The notes under the pieces were generated by a model. The model saw nothing but the letters and a program-made list of their open reading frames with translations. It was not told where the DNA came from and ran no database searches. The position numbers and the translations under genes are program-made. Of a stretch of 64,000 nucleotides of DNA, positions 43,546 to 52,575 are shown in pieces (the first letter of the stretch is position 1; the number at the start of each line of letters is the position of its first letter). Origin of the DNA: an uncultured Butyricicoccus sp. Its GTDB lineage: Bacteria > Bacillota > Clostridia > Oscillospirales > Butyricicoccaceae. The stretch lies in NCBI GenBank assembly GCA_944376065.1, contig CALWBL010000004.1, positions 62,001-126,000 of the forward strand, read 5' to 3'.

Positions 43546-43973
43546 TTAACAAGCCTTTCTATTATACTTTTCACAGCTGACTGTATTTGATTTGCGCAAT
43601 GCCTATACGCATCTATATTGCCGCCATATGGGTCGTCAATATCGGTAGGCAATAACGTAAATAACTTATCACCTACATTTGGAAATTTCGATAGTATCTG
43701 GTCATAGTGGCTGGCTGTCATGCATACTAAATATTTAGCATCATTTACTAAATTTTGATTTAACAGTGTAGATGTATGTTGTGAAATATCTGCACCAAGC
43801 TCATGTGCAGCAATAACTGCATTTTCAGATGCAGGCAATCCATCGGCCGTAAATAATCCTGCTGATGCAGCTTTAAGACCTGTTTTTTGTTCTCCATTCA
43901 TAGCTTTAAATAATCCTTCTGCTATTGGGCTTCTGCATGTATTTCCAGTGCATATAAAAACTATTTTATCCAT
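43542..43973 (-). CDS. Low-molecular-weight phosphatase, probably protein-arginine phosphatase (YwlE-like)
   Basis: 143 aa. The phosphate loop is CTGNTCRSPIAEGLF with catalytic Cys near residue 8 and Arg; the general acid is in DIDDPYGG. YwlE-type arginine phosphatases have Thr where tyrosine phosphatases have Ile/Leu (CxGNTCRSP versus CxGNICRSP), and Thr is present here, favouring phosphoarginine. First gene of the phosphatase-rimI-tsaD operon. Confidence 0.85.
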   Translation of the reverse strand: MDKIVFICTGNTCRSPIAEGLFKAMNGEQKTGLKAASAGLFTADGLPASENAVIAAHELGADISQHTSTLLNQNLVNDAKYLVCMTASHYDQILSKFPNVGDKLFTLLPTDIDDPYGGNIDAYRHCANQIQSAVKSIIERLVK

Positions 43974-44097
43974 TGTTTACACTCCTATATAAAAGTCTAT
44001 ATCATTCATTATATTTACAATCAGTCTTTTTGCATCTTAGGCTTTACATGACCGATCTGTTTATAAGCAAATTAAAGAAAGAGCTTTATTATAGCAT

Positions 44098-44106
44098 TTT
44101 TATTTT
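44098..44106 (-). promoter_or_regulatory. Extended -10 upstream of the YwlE-like gene
   Basis: TG-C-TATAAT on the minus strand, about 125 bases before the start. The remaining intergenic DNA 43974-44284 is AT-rich; I see no gene in it. Confidence 0.45.
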
Positions 44107-44284
44107 ACCATATTAAGACTATATATTCCATTAAAGATAATAAAAAAGTTAAACAGAAAACACTTCTTCTATTAGTAATTGTTATTCCCTGCTTTTCAGA
44201 TTCCTCGCTAATTCTTTCAATACTATACAGCCAATTATTAGACTGTACACCAAATGAATAATTTATCATCAACTGGGAAAATTA

Positions 44285-44339
44285 AAAAATGCACTCTATT
44301 ATCATAATGCTTATAAATGCATTGAAAATAATAGAGTGC
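44285..44339 (-). terminator. Terminator of the sucrose/alpha-galactoside operon
   Basis: A long hairpin: 12-bp GCACTCTATTAT / ATAATAGAGTGC stem capped by an AATGC/GCATT hairpin, then ATTTTTT on the minus strand. Confidence 0.85.
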
Positions 44340-44370
44340 TTTCATTTTATTTAATATAACTCAATTTATT

Positions 44371-45144
44371 TTAATACTCCTTTAATATTCTATATATTTC
44401 ATTTGCTACACCATTATCTGTATTTGACTCAATGATTTTTTCAGCTATATTTTGAATCAATGGTATGGCATTTTGCATAGCACGAGAATGAGGGAATATA
44501 TGAAACATAGTTTCATCATTTTTGTTATCTCCAAAAACAATTATATTTTCGTTATCATAGCCGTAATATGATGCAACTTTTTCAAGCATAAATCCTTTTT
44601 GCGCTTTGGATGAGGTTATCTCAATATTCCATGGTGCAGATGATGTTATTGATAAATCATCTAACTGATATAAAATATTATTTATTTTTTCGAGTTTATC
44701 TATATCATTTGAAAAGGCAAAAATTTTTTGGATTATTGGCTTATTTTGAAATAAAATATTTATATCAGGCATAGGCAAAGCAGTTTTACATAAATCAATA
44801 TCAGTTGAAAAATCACAATTATCAGTATTTACTTCAAAGTCAATACCTTGTTTATAAATTAAAGTTACTATCTCTTTTGCTTTTTGAGTTGGCATGGATT
44901 CTCTAAAGATTACTTTTCCAGTTGAATCTCTAAATTCTGCACCATTAAGTAATATAAAATCACATTCTATCTCGAATTTTTCCACAATTGGTGCAGCAGT
45001 ATTCCATGTGCGACCGGTTGCAATAGCAAACTTTATACCATTATTTTGTGCAAATTTAATTGCATTTGCCGTTTCTAGTGAAATTTCGCTATTTTCATTT
45101 AAAAGTGTTCCGTCAAGATCACTAACAAACATTTTTATATCCAT
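44371..45144 (-). CDS. Cof-type HAD-family phosphatase
   Basis: 257 aa. HAD motif I FVSDLDGTLLN near residue 7, motif II AIATGRTW, and motifs III/IV with the Lys in SSAQKG-like region and VFGDNKNDETMF (Asp pair). Such enzymes hydrolyse sugar phosphates or FMN/PLP. Last gene of the sugar operon, 11 bp after the alpha-galactosidase, so a sugar-phosphate substrate is likely. Confidence 0.88.
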   Translation of the reverse strand: MDIKMFVSDLDGTLLNENSEISLETANAIKFAQNNGIKFAIATGRTWNTAAPIVEKFEIECDFILLNGAEFRDSTGKVIFRESMPTQKAKEIVTLIYKQGIDFEVNTDNCDFSTDIDLCKTALPMPDINILFQNKPIIQKIFAFSNDIDKLEKINNILYQLDDLSITSSAPWNIEITSSKAQKGFMLEKVASYYGYDNENIIVFGDNKNDETMFHIFPHSRAMQNAIPLIQNIAEKIIESNTDNGVANEIYRILKEY

Positions 45145-45155
45145 TTGTTTTCCTC

Positions 45156-47330
45156 TTATATTTTGACAAATTTAAGTGAAAATGCATGGAAGTCTTCTCT
45201 TATAAGTGGAACAGTTAAACCAACTTGCATTAACTCATCTCCACCAAATACAGATTTATCATCTACATTCATATAGTCAAAATCAGAATTCAATCCACAT
45301 AGTTTAAACTTATCATGAGAAAACAAAGGATTATGGAATTTCTGAAAAATAATAACCTCAAACTGTGATTTATCATCACTTACCACAGACCATATAGCAT
45401 AATTTTCGTTAGGTGACTGATTTCGGTATAGATTTGCAGTTAATAACCAATCTCTGGCTATTTTATGCTGTGCAATTTGCTGTGCAATCTCGCTTTGTTC
45501 TTTTTCAGTACACTTTGTTAAATCTAATTCATAGCCAAGATTAAACAGTCTAGCAACTTGATATCTTGTATTAAGTGAAGTTGTGCGACCTGTTTGATGA
45601 TTAGGTGTGATACTAACATGTGCCCCCATTGCAATAGGAGGATAAAGTAAACTATATCCAAATTGAATCTGAACACGGTCAAAAGCATCTGTATTGTCAC
45701 TTGTCCAATTTTGTGGTACATAATATAACATTCCTGGGTCAAAACGTGCACCACCGCTTGAACAACCTTCAATTAACACTTTTGGATATTTTTTTGTGAT
45801 AGTATCAAGAACATTATATAATCCAAGTATATAACGATGACTTACTTCACCTTTTCGTACACAATCTATTTCAAGCGAGTTTACATCGGTCAAAGGTCTA
45901 TTCATATCCCATTTAATATAGTCTATTAAACCATCTTTTAAATATGAATCCAATGTTTCAATAAGAAATTTTTGCACATCCTCTCGTGATAAATCTAAAA
46001 GATACTCGTGTCTACCCTTTGTAAGTTCATAACCAGGAACTTGCAATGTCCACTCAGGGTGTGTTCTGTAAAGGTTACTATCTTCACTTATTGCTTCAGG
46101 CTCAAACCATAATCCAAACTGCATCCCCTTATTATGTATAAGTTTAGCCACATTTTCTATACCTCCAGGTAACTTATTTTCGTTACATATCCAGTCACCC
46201 ATAGAAGAATAGCTATCATTTCCTTTGCGGAACCAACCATCATCTAATACAAATAATTCAATGCCTAGTTGTTTTGCAATGGTTGATTGTTTATCTATTT
46301 TCTCTAAACTCACATCATAATACATTGACTCCCAAGAATTTAGCAAAATGGGACGAGTTTTATTTGCAAATTTTTCAGGCATAAGATGATGTTGATACAG
46401 CCAATGGAAATTTTGGCTCATTCCATTGAGTCCATTACAGCTATAATTTAATATTGCCTCTGGCGTGGTAAAGCTTTGTCCATCTGACAAAGTCCAGCAA
46501 AATTCATCTTTATTTAAACCGATTTGTGCTCTAATACTGCCAAACTGGTCTTTTTCAACCTGAGCCATAAAATTTCCGCTATAAACTAAATGAAAACCAT
46601 ATACTTCGCCATTATTTTCAGTAGTCTGAGGTGACATAAGTGCAAAAAATGGCTGATGCTGAGGGCTACTGCTGCCCCTTACACTTTCTATCTTTTGTAT
46701 TCCATGATGAATAGGAAAACGGTTTATATTAGCCTCTTTTGCATGAGTGCCAAACAGTGAAAGAAAATCATAATCTTGTGCTGGAAGCTCAAGTGATACA
46801 CTCTGCACATTTTGTAGTTTTAGAGTCTGAGTTCCGATATTTACTATCTTTTGATGGCGAGTAATAATTCCCTTTTCATCAAATATGGAGTAATAAAGGA
46901 AAATTTGAAGTCCCGCTTGTTTATCTTCGCATAAAATCTCTAAAGTTTCTACTTTGCTATTTCCAGCAAATGTGCTAGGAAGCCCATCAAGCTGAGGTTT
47001 TTCGGATAAAATTTTCCAACTTTTAAATATTGGTCTAATAAATTCAATTCCATTTTCCTGTTTAACAGTAAGAGCTGGTATTCTATAATCTCCAAATCCT
47101 CTTACAGGATATTCAAAAGGAAAATCATCAAAAGATACATTTTCTATGCTGCAATCATGTTCTGTATTGTACCCACGTTTGAAATAATGTGGAATACCGG
47201 ATAAACGATATTTTCGTATACTCTTACCAAAATATCTGTTAACCAAATATTTTCTATCAACTACTTCCATCACATAACTGATTGCTGAATTTTTAATATG
47301 TACGATATTATTATGAAATGTGATACTCAT
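45156..47330 (-). CDS. Alpha-galactosidase, GH36
   Basis: A 724-aa cytosolic enzyme (no signal peptide) releasing galactose from raffinose-family sugars or melibiose. LFVLDDGWFRKGND, the nucleophile Asp in YIKWDMNRPL, and the acid/base Asp in SDNTDAFDRVQIQ are GH36 hallmarks. ILLNSWESMYYD starts the barrel and a beta-sandwich fills residues 1-310. 6 bp after the PTS gene, so substrate likely enters through that transporter or another route. Confidence 0.94.
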   Translation of the reverse strand: MSITFHNNIVHIKNSAISYVMEVVDRKYLVNRYFGKSIRKYRLSGIPHYFKRGYNTEHDCSIENVSFDDFPFEYPVRGFGDYRIPALTVKQENGIEFIRPIFKSWKILSEKPQLDGLPSTFAGNSKVETLEILCEDKQAGLQIFLYYSIFDEKGIITRHQKIVNIGTQTLKLQNVQSVSLELPAQDYDFLSLFGTHAKEANINRFPIHHGIQKIESVRGSSSPQHQPFFALMSPQTTENNGEVYGFHLVYSGNFMAQVEKDQFGSIRAQIGLNKDEFCWTLSDGQSFTTPEAILNYSCNGLNGMSQNFHWLYQHHLMPEKFANKTRPILLNSWESMYYDVSLEKIDKQSTIAKQLGIELFVLDDGWFRKGNDSYSSMGDWICNENKLPGGIENVAKLIHNKGMQFGLWFEPEAISEDSNLYRTHPEWTLQVPGYELTKGRHEYLLDLSREDVQKFLIETLDSYLKDGLIDYIKWDMNRPLTDVNSLEIDCVRKGEVSHRYILGLYNVLDTITKKYPKVLIEGCSSGGARFDPGMLYYVPQNWTSDNTDAFDRVQIQFGYSLLYPPIAMGAHVSITPNHQTGRTTSLNTRYQVARLFNLGYELDLTKCTEKEQSEIAQQIAQHKIARDWLLTANLYRNQSPNENYAIWSVVSDDKSQFEVIIFQKFHNPLFSHDKFKLCGLNSDFDYMNVDDKSVFGGDELMQVGLTVPLIREDFHAFSLKFVKI

Positions 47331-47336
47331 ATTATA

Positions 47337-48725
47337 TTACTGCTCCATATTTTTATTAAAACCAATGAACCATGTAAGTACAAATGCAACAGCAAATGAA
47401 ATAACATTTACTAAAATATAAAGAGGCAATTGTTCATTTAGATAAAGAAGTGTGCCTGGAATACCTGTAATAGACATACCAGTAGCTCTCAAATTTAGGA
47501 TGGAGGCGAAGAATCCGCCAACACCACCACCAATCATAGACATTATAAATGGTTTTACAAATTTAAGATTTACACCAAATACAGCAGGTTCAGTGATACC
47601 TAGCATAGCAGATAGACAAGATGGATATGCAACTTGCTTTGTTTTAATAGATACAGCTTTAATAGCAACCGCCAATACTGCACCAGCCTGAGCCATATTG
47701 CCACATGTGCCGATTGGATTTAGATAGTTCCAACCATCTTGAGCTAACATACTGATTTCAAGGAAGTTAAGAATGTGGTGTACACCAAAAACACCCAAAA
47801 GCTGACCAAAACAGCCATATAAAAAGCCACCGATACCAAATGGAAATTTCAAAATAGATTCTACTACCATAAGTACGACTGATTCAACAGAATGTAGTAT
47901 AGGCCCAAGAACAAATAGTGCAAGCATAACACCAACAAGCATTGTTAAGAAGGGTGTAACAATTAAATCAATTGCATCTGGTATACGTTTACGAAGCCAT
48001 TTTTCAAAGTTAGCTGCTATAATACCTGTTGCAAATGCAGGTAGCACGGAACCTTGATAGCCTGTTACATTTATAAAATTAAAGAAAACCATAGGTTCAG
48101 CCGCACCAGAACCAACATCATAAGCACTTGGAAGGCTTGGGTTTACAAGCATAAGACCTAATACAATACCAATAACAGGACTGCCACCAAAGTTCTTAAA
48201 TGTAGACCAGCAAACTAGAGCAGGCAGAAATGCAAATGCAGTATCGGTTAAAATCTGTGTAAAAGTAAGCAAAGTTTGAGGTATATTATCAGGAGTAATA
48301 CCAAATAAAGCAAGTATTGCTTCTTGAGTCAGTAAGCCACGAAGACCCATAAACAGACCAGTCGCAACTAAAACAGGTATAATTGGCACAAAGACATCAG
48401 AGAACATGCGAACAGCTCTTTGAAACTTGTTGCCATAGACAACCTTTGCTGGTTTTTCTCCAGATGAAGAACTTTGTTCACCAGTAATTTTAATTACCTC
48501 ATCGTAAACACGGTTGACAAGACCTGTCCCCAAAATTATTTGATATTGCCCCGAGTTAAAAAATGAACCCTTTACTTTATCTAAATTTTCAATTTCCTTT
48601 TGCTTAATCTGCTCCTTATTTGCTACAACAATTCTTAATCTTGTAGCACAGTGCTGAACAGAAACAATATTTTTTTGTTCTCCAACGAGTTTTATAATAT
48701 TTATAGCTAAATCTTTCTCACTCAT
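47337..48725 (-). CDS. Sucrose-type PTS transporter, EIIBC
   Basis: 462 aa: IIB domain (residues 1-85) with the phosphorylated Cys in SVQHCATRLRIV; IIC domain (~105-460) with about ten helices and the sugar-site segment GITEPAVFGVNLKF. No IIA domain is fused, so EIIA must come from another gene. 6 bp upstream of galactosidase and after GH32; sucrose is the most likely substrate, with raffinose possible. Confidence 0.92.
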   Translation of the reverse strand: MSEKDLAINIIKLVGEQKNIVSVQHCATRLRIVVANKEQIKQKEIENLDKVKGSFFNSGQYQIILGTGLVNRVYDEVIKITGEQSSSSGEKPAKVVYGNKFQRAVRMFSDVFVPIIPVLVATGLFMGLRGLLTQEAILALFGITPDNIPQTLLTFTQILTDTAFAFLPALVCWSTFKNFGGSPVIGIVLGLMLVNPSLPSAYDVGSGAAEPMVFFNFINVTGYQGSVLPAFATGIIAANFEKWLRKRIPDAIDLIVTPFLTMLVGVMLALFVLGPILHSVESVVLMVVESILKFPFGIGGFLYGCFGQLLGVFGVHHILNFLEISMLAQDGWNYLNPIGTCGNMAQAGAVLAVAIKAVSIKTKQVAYPSCLSAMLGITEPAVFGVNLKFVKPFIMSMIGGGVGGFFASILNLRATGMSITGIPGTLLYLNEQLPLYILVNVISFAVAFVLTWFIGFNKNMEQ

Positions 48726-48741
48726 AACCTCTTCCTCCTTA

Positions 48742-50106
48742 TTACTTTGAAATGATTTCTTTTATTTCAATTATGGTTTTTTCTGTAAGACCTTTTAAAA
48801 CTATGTCTTCTTCTGTGTTGAGAGCAAAAATCCTAGATGAAAATACTTTTTCTCCATTATTTAAAAATATTTCTACACTTGAATTATCTGCCCATATTTC
48901 AATTTCAATTAAAAATTCTAAATTACAAGTTTTAAATTCAGCTTGATTTGCAACCCAATTTTTGCGTGTAAACTTGATTTGTTTTTTAACGGGATCGTAT
49001 TCAATAGCTGTTTGACCTCGATGAAAACTAATGTACACATTTTGCATGCAAGCATTATCTTGAATGTGTAAATAAAATGCTGATTCTTTCAGTTCCACTT
49101 TTTTTATGGACTCAGATTCTACAATTAAAGGAATATCATTTCCTAGAAGTTGATACAATTCCTTAACTGGACGCTGATGAAGTTGATTATTTTCAATAAA
49201 AAGCTCTCTTGGAAGTGTTAAGCAATGAATGTATGACACGCCATTGCTAAAAACTTTTTCTTGTTCTTCTTCCATACGTGACATCCATGCAAATAAAATT
49301 CTTCTGCCTTTTTCATCTAAAAAAGTCTGTGGTGCATAGAAATCAAAACCGTAATCTAACAATGAAAAAGCACTATCCAAATCATTAAAATCAAGCTTTT
49401 CATTTAATTCATCAAATATACCGATTTTATAAGCACTGAAACTATATAAAGAGGAATCTAAAATATTGTCACGTTTTTGAGGGTTATATAAAAGTACATG
49501 ACTATTGCCCAACTGAAACACATCAGGACATTCAATCATTTCATATTGCTCAGTTGTTGCTAGTATGTTTTTATAGTTCCACTGTCTACCATCGTTTGAG
49601 CTACATAACGCAATAGCTCCTTTGCCATTTCTACGTTGTGCACCCACTACCATAAAGTAACAATTTTTTTTGTCGCTATAAAACACTTTTGGGTCTCGAA
49701 AATGTTCAGTAAATTGTTCAGGAGTATGCAAAATCACACCTTGTTTTAAAAATGTTTTGCAATCTTCAGAAACTGCTAAACATTGTTTACTTTCTCTTTG
49801 ACAGTTTTCTTTATTGTTGCCTGTATAGAAAAGGTACAGTTTATCATCAATAACTAATCCACTTCCAGAATACACACCATTTTTATCATAGTTTTGGTCT
49901 GGAATAATGGCACTGCCTCTAAATTCCCATGAAATTAAATCTGAGGACTCAAAGTGACCCCATTCTTTATACGAATGGTCTTTTTCAAACTTATTCCACT
50001 GAAAAAATACATGGTATTTACCGCCGAAATATGACAGCCCATTTGGGTCATTTAAAAGTCCATGAATTGGCTCTAAGTGATACTGTTGTTTTAGCGTTTT
50101 TTCCAT
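48742..50106 (-). CDS. Sucrose-6-phosphate hydrolase / invertase, GH32
   Basis: 454 aa. LLNDPNGLSYFGGKYHVFFQWN carries the nucleophile Asp (in NDPNG); FRDPKVF gives the stabiliser Asp and ECPDVF the acid/base Glu; a beta-sandwich C-terminal domain follows. No signal peptide, consistent with hydrolysis of PTS-imported sucrose-6-phosphate. First gene of the operon, divergent from the AraC-type regulator. Confidence 0.94.
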   Translation of the reverse strand: MEKTLKQQYHLEPIHGLLNDPNGLSYFGGKYHVFFQWNKFEKDHSYKEWGHFESSDLISWEFRGSAIIPDQNYDKNGVYSGSGLVIDDKLYLFYTGNNKENCQRESKQCLAVSEDCKTFLKQGVILHTPEQFTEHFRDPKVFYSDKKNCYFMVVGAQRRNGKGAIALCSSNDGRQWNYKNILATTEQYEMIECPDVFQLGNSHVLLYNPQKRDNILDSSLYSFSAYKIGIFDELNEKLDFNDLDSAFSLLDYGFDFYAPQTFLDEKGRRILFAWMSRMEEEQEKVFSNGVSYIHCLTLPRELFIENNQLHQRPVKELYQLLGNDIPLIVESESIKKVELKESAFYLHIQDNACMQNVYISFHRGQTAIEYDPVKKQIKFTRKNWVANQAEFKTCNLEFLIEIEIWADNSSVEIFLNNGEKVFSSRIFALNTEEDIVLKGLTEKTIIEIKEIISK

Positions 50107-50142
50107 CTTTTACCCCTTTTACTATTACTACTCGGATCCTGT

Positions 50143-50162
50143 AACTATATTAAACTATATTA
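50143..50162. repeat. Tandem AACTATATTA repeat in the divergent region
   Basis: Two exact adjacent copies with a 10-bp period, in the 127 bp between the GH32 gene and the AraC regulator. Direct repeats one helical turn apart are plausible half-sites for an AraC-family protein; function not shown. Confidence 0.5.
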
Positions 50163-50218
50163 GAGTAAATTTTGCCATGGTATTTCAAAAAATAAATATG
50201 GAAAAATCTAACCTTTTA

Positions 50219-50227
50219 TGATATAAT
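50219..50227 (+). promoter_or_regulatory. Extended -10 of the AraC regulator
   Basis: TG-A-TATAAT on the plus strand; the ATG of the regulator begins 7 bp after the box, at the expected transcription start. Confidence 0.6.
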
Positions 50228-50233
50228 CCTATC

Positions 50234-51094
50234 ATGAAAGAATATAAAGAAACATTACATTCATTAGTATACAAATCTAATTCTGATTTGTCGCTATATA
50301 GTGCTGGGTATGAACGATGCAGTCCTGGATATGAATATGGTCCCAAATTTCGAGCATACCAATTAATACACTTTGTGCTGAGTGGTAGTGGTGAACTTCA
50401 TATTGACGAGCACGTTTTTTCATTAGCTTCAGGAGATGTGTTCATTATTCCAGCAGGTAAAATAGCCTATTACAAAGCTTCCACAGATGACCCTTGGAGT
50501 TATGCTTGGATTGGTTTTTTAGGTATCAGTTCAAAAACATATGTTTATCAGTTAATGAGTTCACTTGATAATATTTATATTATTAATGATATTGATACTA
50601 TAAAATATAAAGATTGTATTTTTAATATACTTTCTCTTAAAAACAATACTACATGTGATTATCTTAGAGCAAACAGTATTTTACTTAATATAATGTCAAT
50701 GCTTTTTGATGATATAAACTTTGACGAAAGTAGTTGGGGAAAAAATTCAATAGCTGACGATGTAAAATTTTATTTAGATACAAATTATGCAGAAAAATTA
50801 AAAATCACTGATGTAGCTAAGTTTTTTAATATTCATCCCAATTATTTGACTAGAATTTTTCATAGTAAATTTCAGCTTTCACCAAAGCAATATTTAACCG
50901 ATTTAAAACTAAGTAAATCCCGTAAATTATTAGTAACAACAGAATCATCGATTGCAGTCATAGCCAATTCTCTTGGGTTTGAAGATCAGCTTGCATTCTC
51001 TAAGGCTTTTAAAAAACACTTTTCTTTATCCCCATCAGAATATAGGAAAAAAATTCGTCTTCTTGCTGTTGATAATCATGAATTTACAGAATAA
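50234..51094 (+). CDS. AraC-family regulator of the sucrose/alpha-galactoside operon
   Basis: 286 aa: an N-terminal cupin sugar-sensing domain (GYEYGPKFRAYQLIHFVLSG, LASGDVFIIPAG) and a C-terminal double helix-turn-helix (residues ~190-280: LKITDVAKFFNIHPNYLTRIFH and SIAVIANSLGFEDQLAFSKAFKKHF in parts). Similar to MsmR/RafR regulators. Divergent from GH32. No Shine-Dalgarno is visible before the ATG; the mRNA may be leaderless. Confidence 0.9.
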   Translation: MKEYKETLHSLVYKSNSDLSLYSAGYERCSPGYEYGPKFRAYQLIHFVLSGSGELHIDEHVFSLASGDVFIIPAGKIAYYKASTDDPWSYAWIGFLGISSKTYVYQLMSSLDNIYIINDIDTIKYKDCIFNILSLKNNTTCDYLRANSILLNIMSMLFDDINFDESSWGKNSIADDVKFYLDTNYAEKLKITDVAKFFNIHPNYLTRIFHSKFQLSPKQYLTDLKLSKSRKLLVTTESSIAVIANSLGFEDQLAFSKAFKKHFSLSPSEYRKKIRLLAVDNHEFTE

Positions 51095-51124
51095 ATTCAT
51101 GATTATATTCCAATACTAAAAATA

Positions 51125-51188
51125 AAAACTGACCTCTAAATTAGTTTAGATTTATTTTATAAATCCAACTTATAGTGGTCAGTTTTTT
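51125..51188 (+). terminator. Long hairpin terminator after AraC gene
   Basis: AAAACTGACC ... GGTCAGTTTT with inner GATTTAT/ATAAATC pairing; ends in TTTTTT. The ~60-bp near-palindrome could also be a degenerate mobile-element end. Confidence 0.65.
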
Positions 51189-51216
51189 GGTAATTATAAC
51201 TTATTTATGTTTCTTG

Positions 51217-51378
51217 CTAATTTTTTGTTATCTTATGCGTCTGGTTCTCCTGTTGCACAGCGATGTGCAAATGTAAAAGTTCACTACCAATGTCAACTTG
51301 CTCTATCAAAGATTGTTTCTGAGAAATATTTTGATAAGCATTTGCAGTATCAATCAGCCTGTATATGGTGGTTTCCAT
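51217..51378 (-). pseudogene. Aldo/keto reductase remnant
   Basis: A 53-codon minus-strand frame begins METTIYRLIDTANAYQN. YRLIDTAxAYxN is the conserved aldo/keto reductase strand that carries the catalytic Asp and Tyr. Nothing upstream restores the N-terminal barrel (a stop lies directly before the ATG) and the frame ends after 53 codons, where a ~280-aa enzyme is expected. Apparently a decayed fragment next to two other oxidoreductase/hydrolase genes. Confidence 0.45.
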
Positions 51379-51408
51379 CTACTATCATGATATAATCAAA
51401 AATATGGT

Positions 51409-52410
51409 TTATTTTAGATGGTTTCTAAAAAAGTCCTCCAACTTGTCAAATGGAATTGCGTTCTTGCCACCACCATCGTATAGATCTGTATGCACTGCTT
51501 CTGGAATAATCAGCAGCTCCTTATTGTCCGTGTATGTATTATTTTTAATCATGTTAGCAAAGGCATCTCGACTAAAGTAACAGGAGTGTGCCTTCTCACC
51601 ATGAATGACCAGTACAGCGCTTCGGATTTCGTTGCTGTATTGGAGAATAGGCTGATTCAAGAAAGACATGCAACCAGTCACATTCCATCCACCGTTGGAG
51701 TTCAGCGAACGCGGATGATAATCACGAGACGTTTTGTAGTAGTCGTGGTAATCCTTTACAAAGAAAGGCGCATCCTCTTTCACTGGGTCTATCACGCCAC
51801 CGCCTAAGGCGTAAGAACCATTTTTATAATCTTCAATTCGCTGTGCGTTCAGCATTTTGCGTTTCTCATAACGAGCCGTCTCGCTATCCTCAGCATCAAA
51901 GTACCCTTTAGCATTAACACGTGTCATATCATACATGGTTGAGGTCACAGTTGCCTTGATTCTGGTGTCCAGGGCAGCTGTGTTTAAAGCCATACCGCCC
52001 CAGCCACAGATGCCTATAATGCCAATCTTATCTGGATCCACATCCTCCCGCAAGGATAAGTAGTCCACAGCGGCCTGGAAATCTTCTGTGTTAATATCTG
52101 GAGAGGCCATATACCGAGGATGACCGCCGCTTTCGCCAGTGAAAGACGGGTCGAAAGCCATGGCGAGGAAACCTCTTTCCGCCATTGTTTGAGCGTAGAG
52201 ACCAGAGGCTTGCTCTTTCACCGCGCCAAAGGGCCCGCACACCGCAATTGCTGTCAGTTTATCGGTAGCGTTCTTTGGTTTGTAAAGATCTGCTGCCAAG
52301 GTGATACCATAACGATTATAGAACGTCACCTTGCTATGATCTACCTTGTCGCTCTTTGGGAAGGTTTTATCCCATTCATGTGTCAGTTTCAGCTCTTCTA
52401 AAAATGCCAT
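51409..52410 (-). CDS. Alpha/beta hydrolase (YcjY/S15-like)
   Basis: 333 aa. FYNRYGITLAADLYKPKN, the oxyanion region CGPFGAVKEQASG, nucleophile elbow GICGWGG (Cys at the nucleophile position rather than Ser), and a late acidic/His region (LVIHGEKAHSC, PEAVHTDLYD). Such dienelactone-hydrolase or YcjY-like proteins often travel with aldo/keto reductases. Base composition appears richer in GC than neighbours by eye. ATG with no strong partner; substrate unknown. Confidence 0.82.
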   Translation of the reverse strand: MAFLEELKLTHEWDKTFPKSDKVDHSKVTFYNRYGITLAADLYKPKNATDKLTAIAVCGPFGAVKEQASGLYAQTMAERGFLAMAFDPSFTGESGGHPRYMASPDINTEDFQAAVDYLSLREDVDPDKIGIIGICGWGGMALNTAALDTRIKATVTSTMYDMTRVNAKGYFDAEDSETARYEKRKMLNAQRIEDYKNGSYALGGGVIDPVKEDAPFFVKDYHDYYKTSRDYHPRSLNSNGGWNVTGCMSFLNQPILQYSNEIRSAVLVIHGEKAHSCYFSRDAFANMIKNNTYTDNKELLIIPEAVHTDLYDGGGKNAIPFDKLEDFFRNHLK

Positions 52411-52575
52411 TATAAATTCATCCTTTCCAAGTTTTATTGATTACTACGCTTTCTAAATTTCGGAATCTTTTTGCAGGTTAACTGAAGAATAAAACACACA
52501 GAAATCACCTTGTGTACCCCCTACCAACGAAACAATACTCGCCGATGGACGACAATTCCGTCATATCAACCCATC

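Noticed and set aside
51207..51395. 62-aa plus-strand frame
   Set aside because: No ribosome site and no recognisable pattern; the opposite strand carries the more meaningful aldo/keto reductase-like frame.
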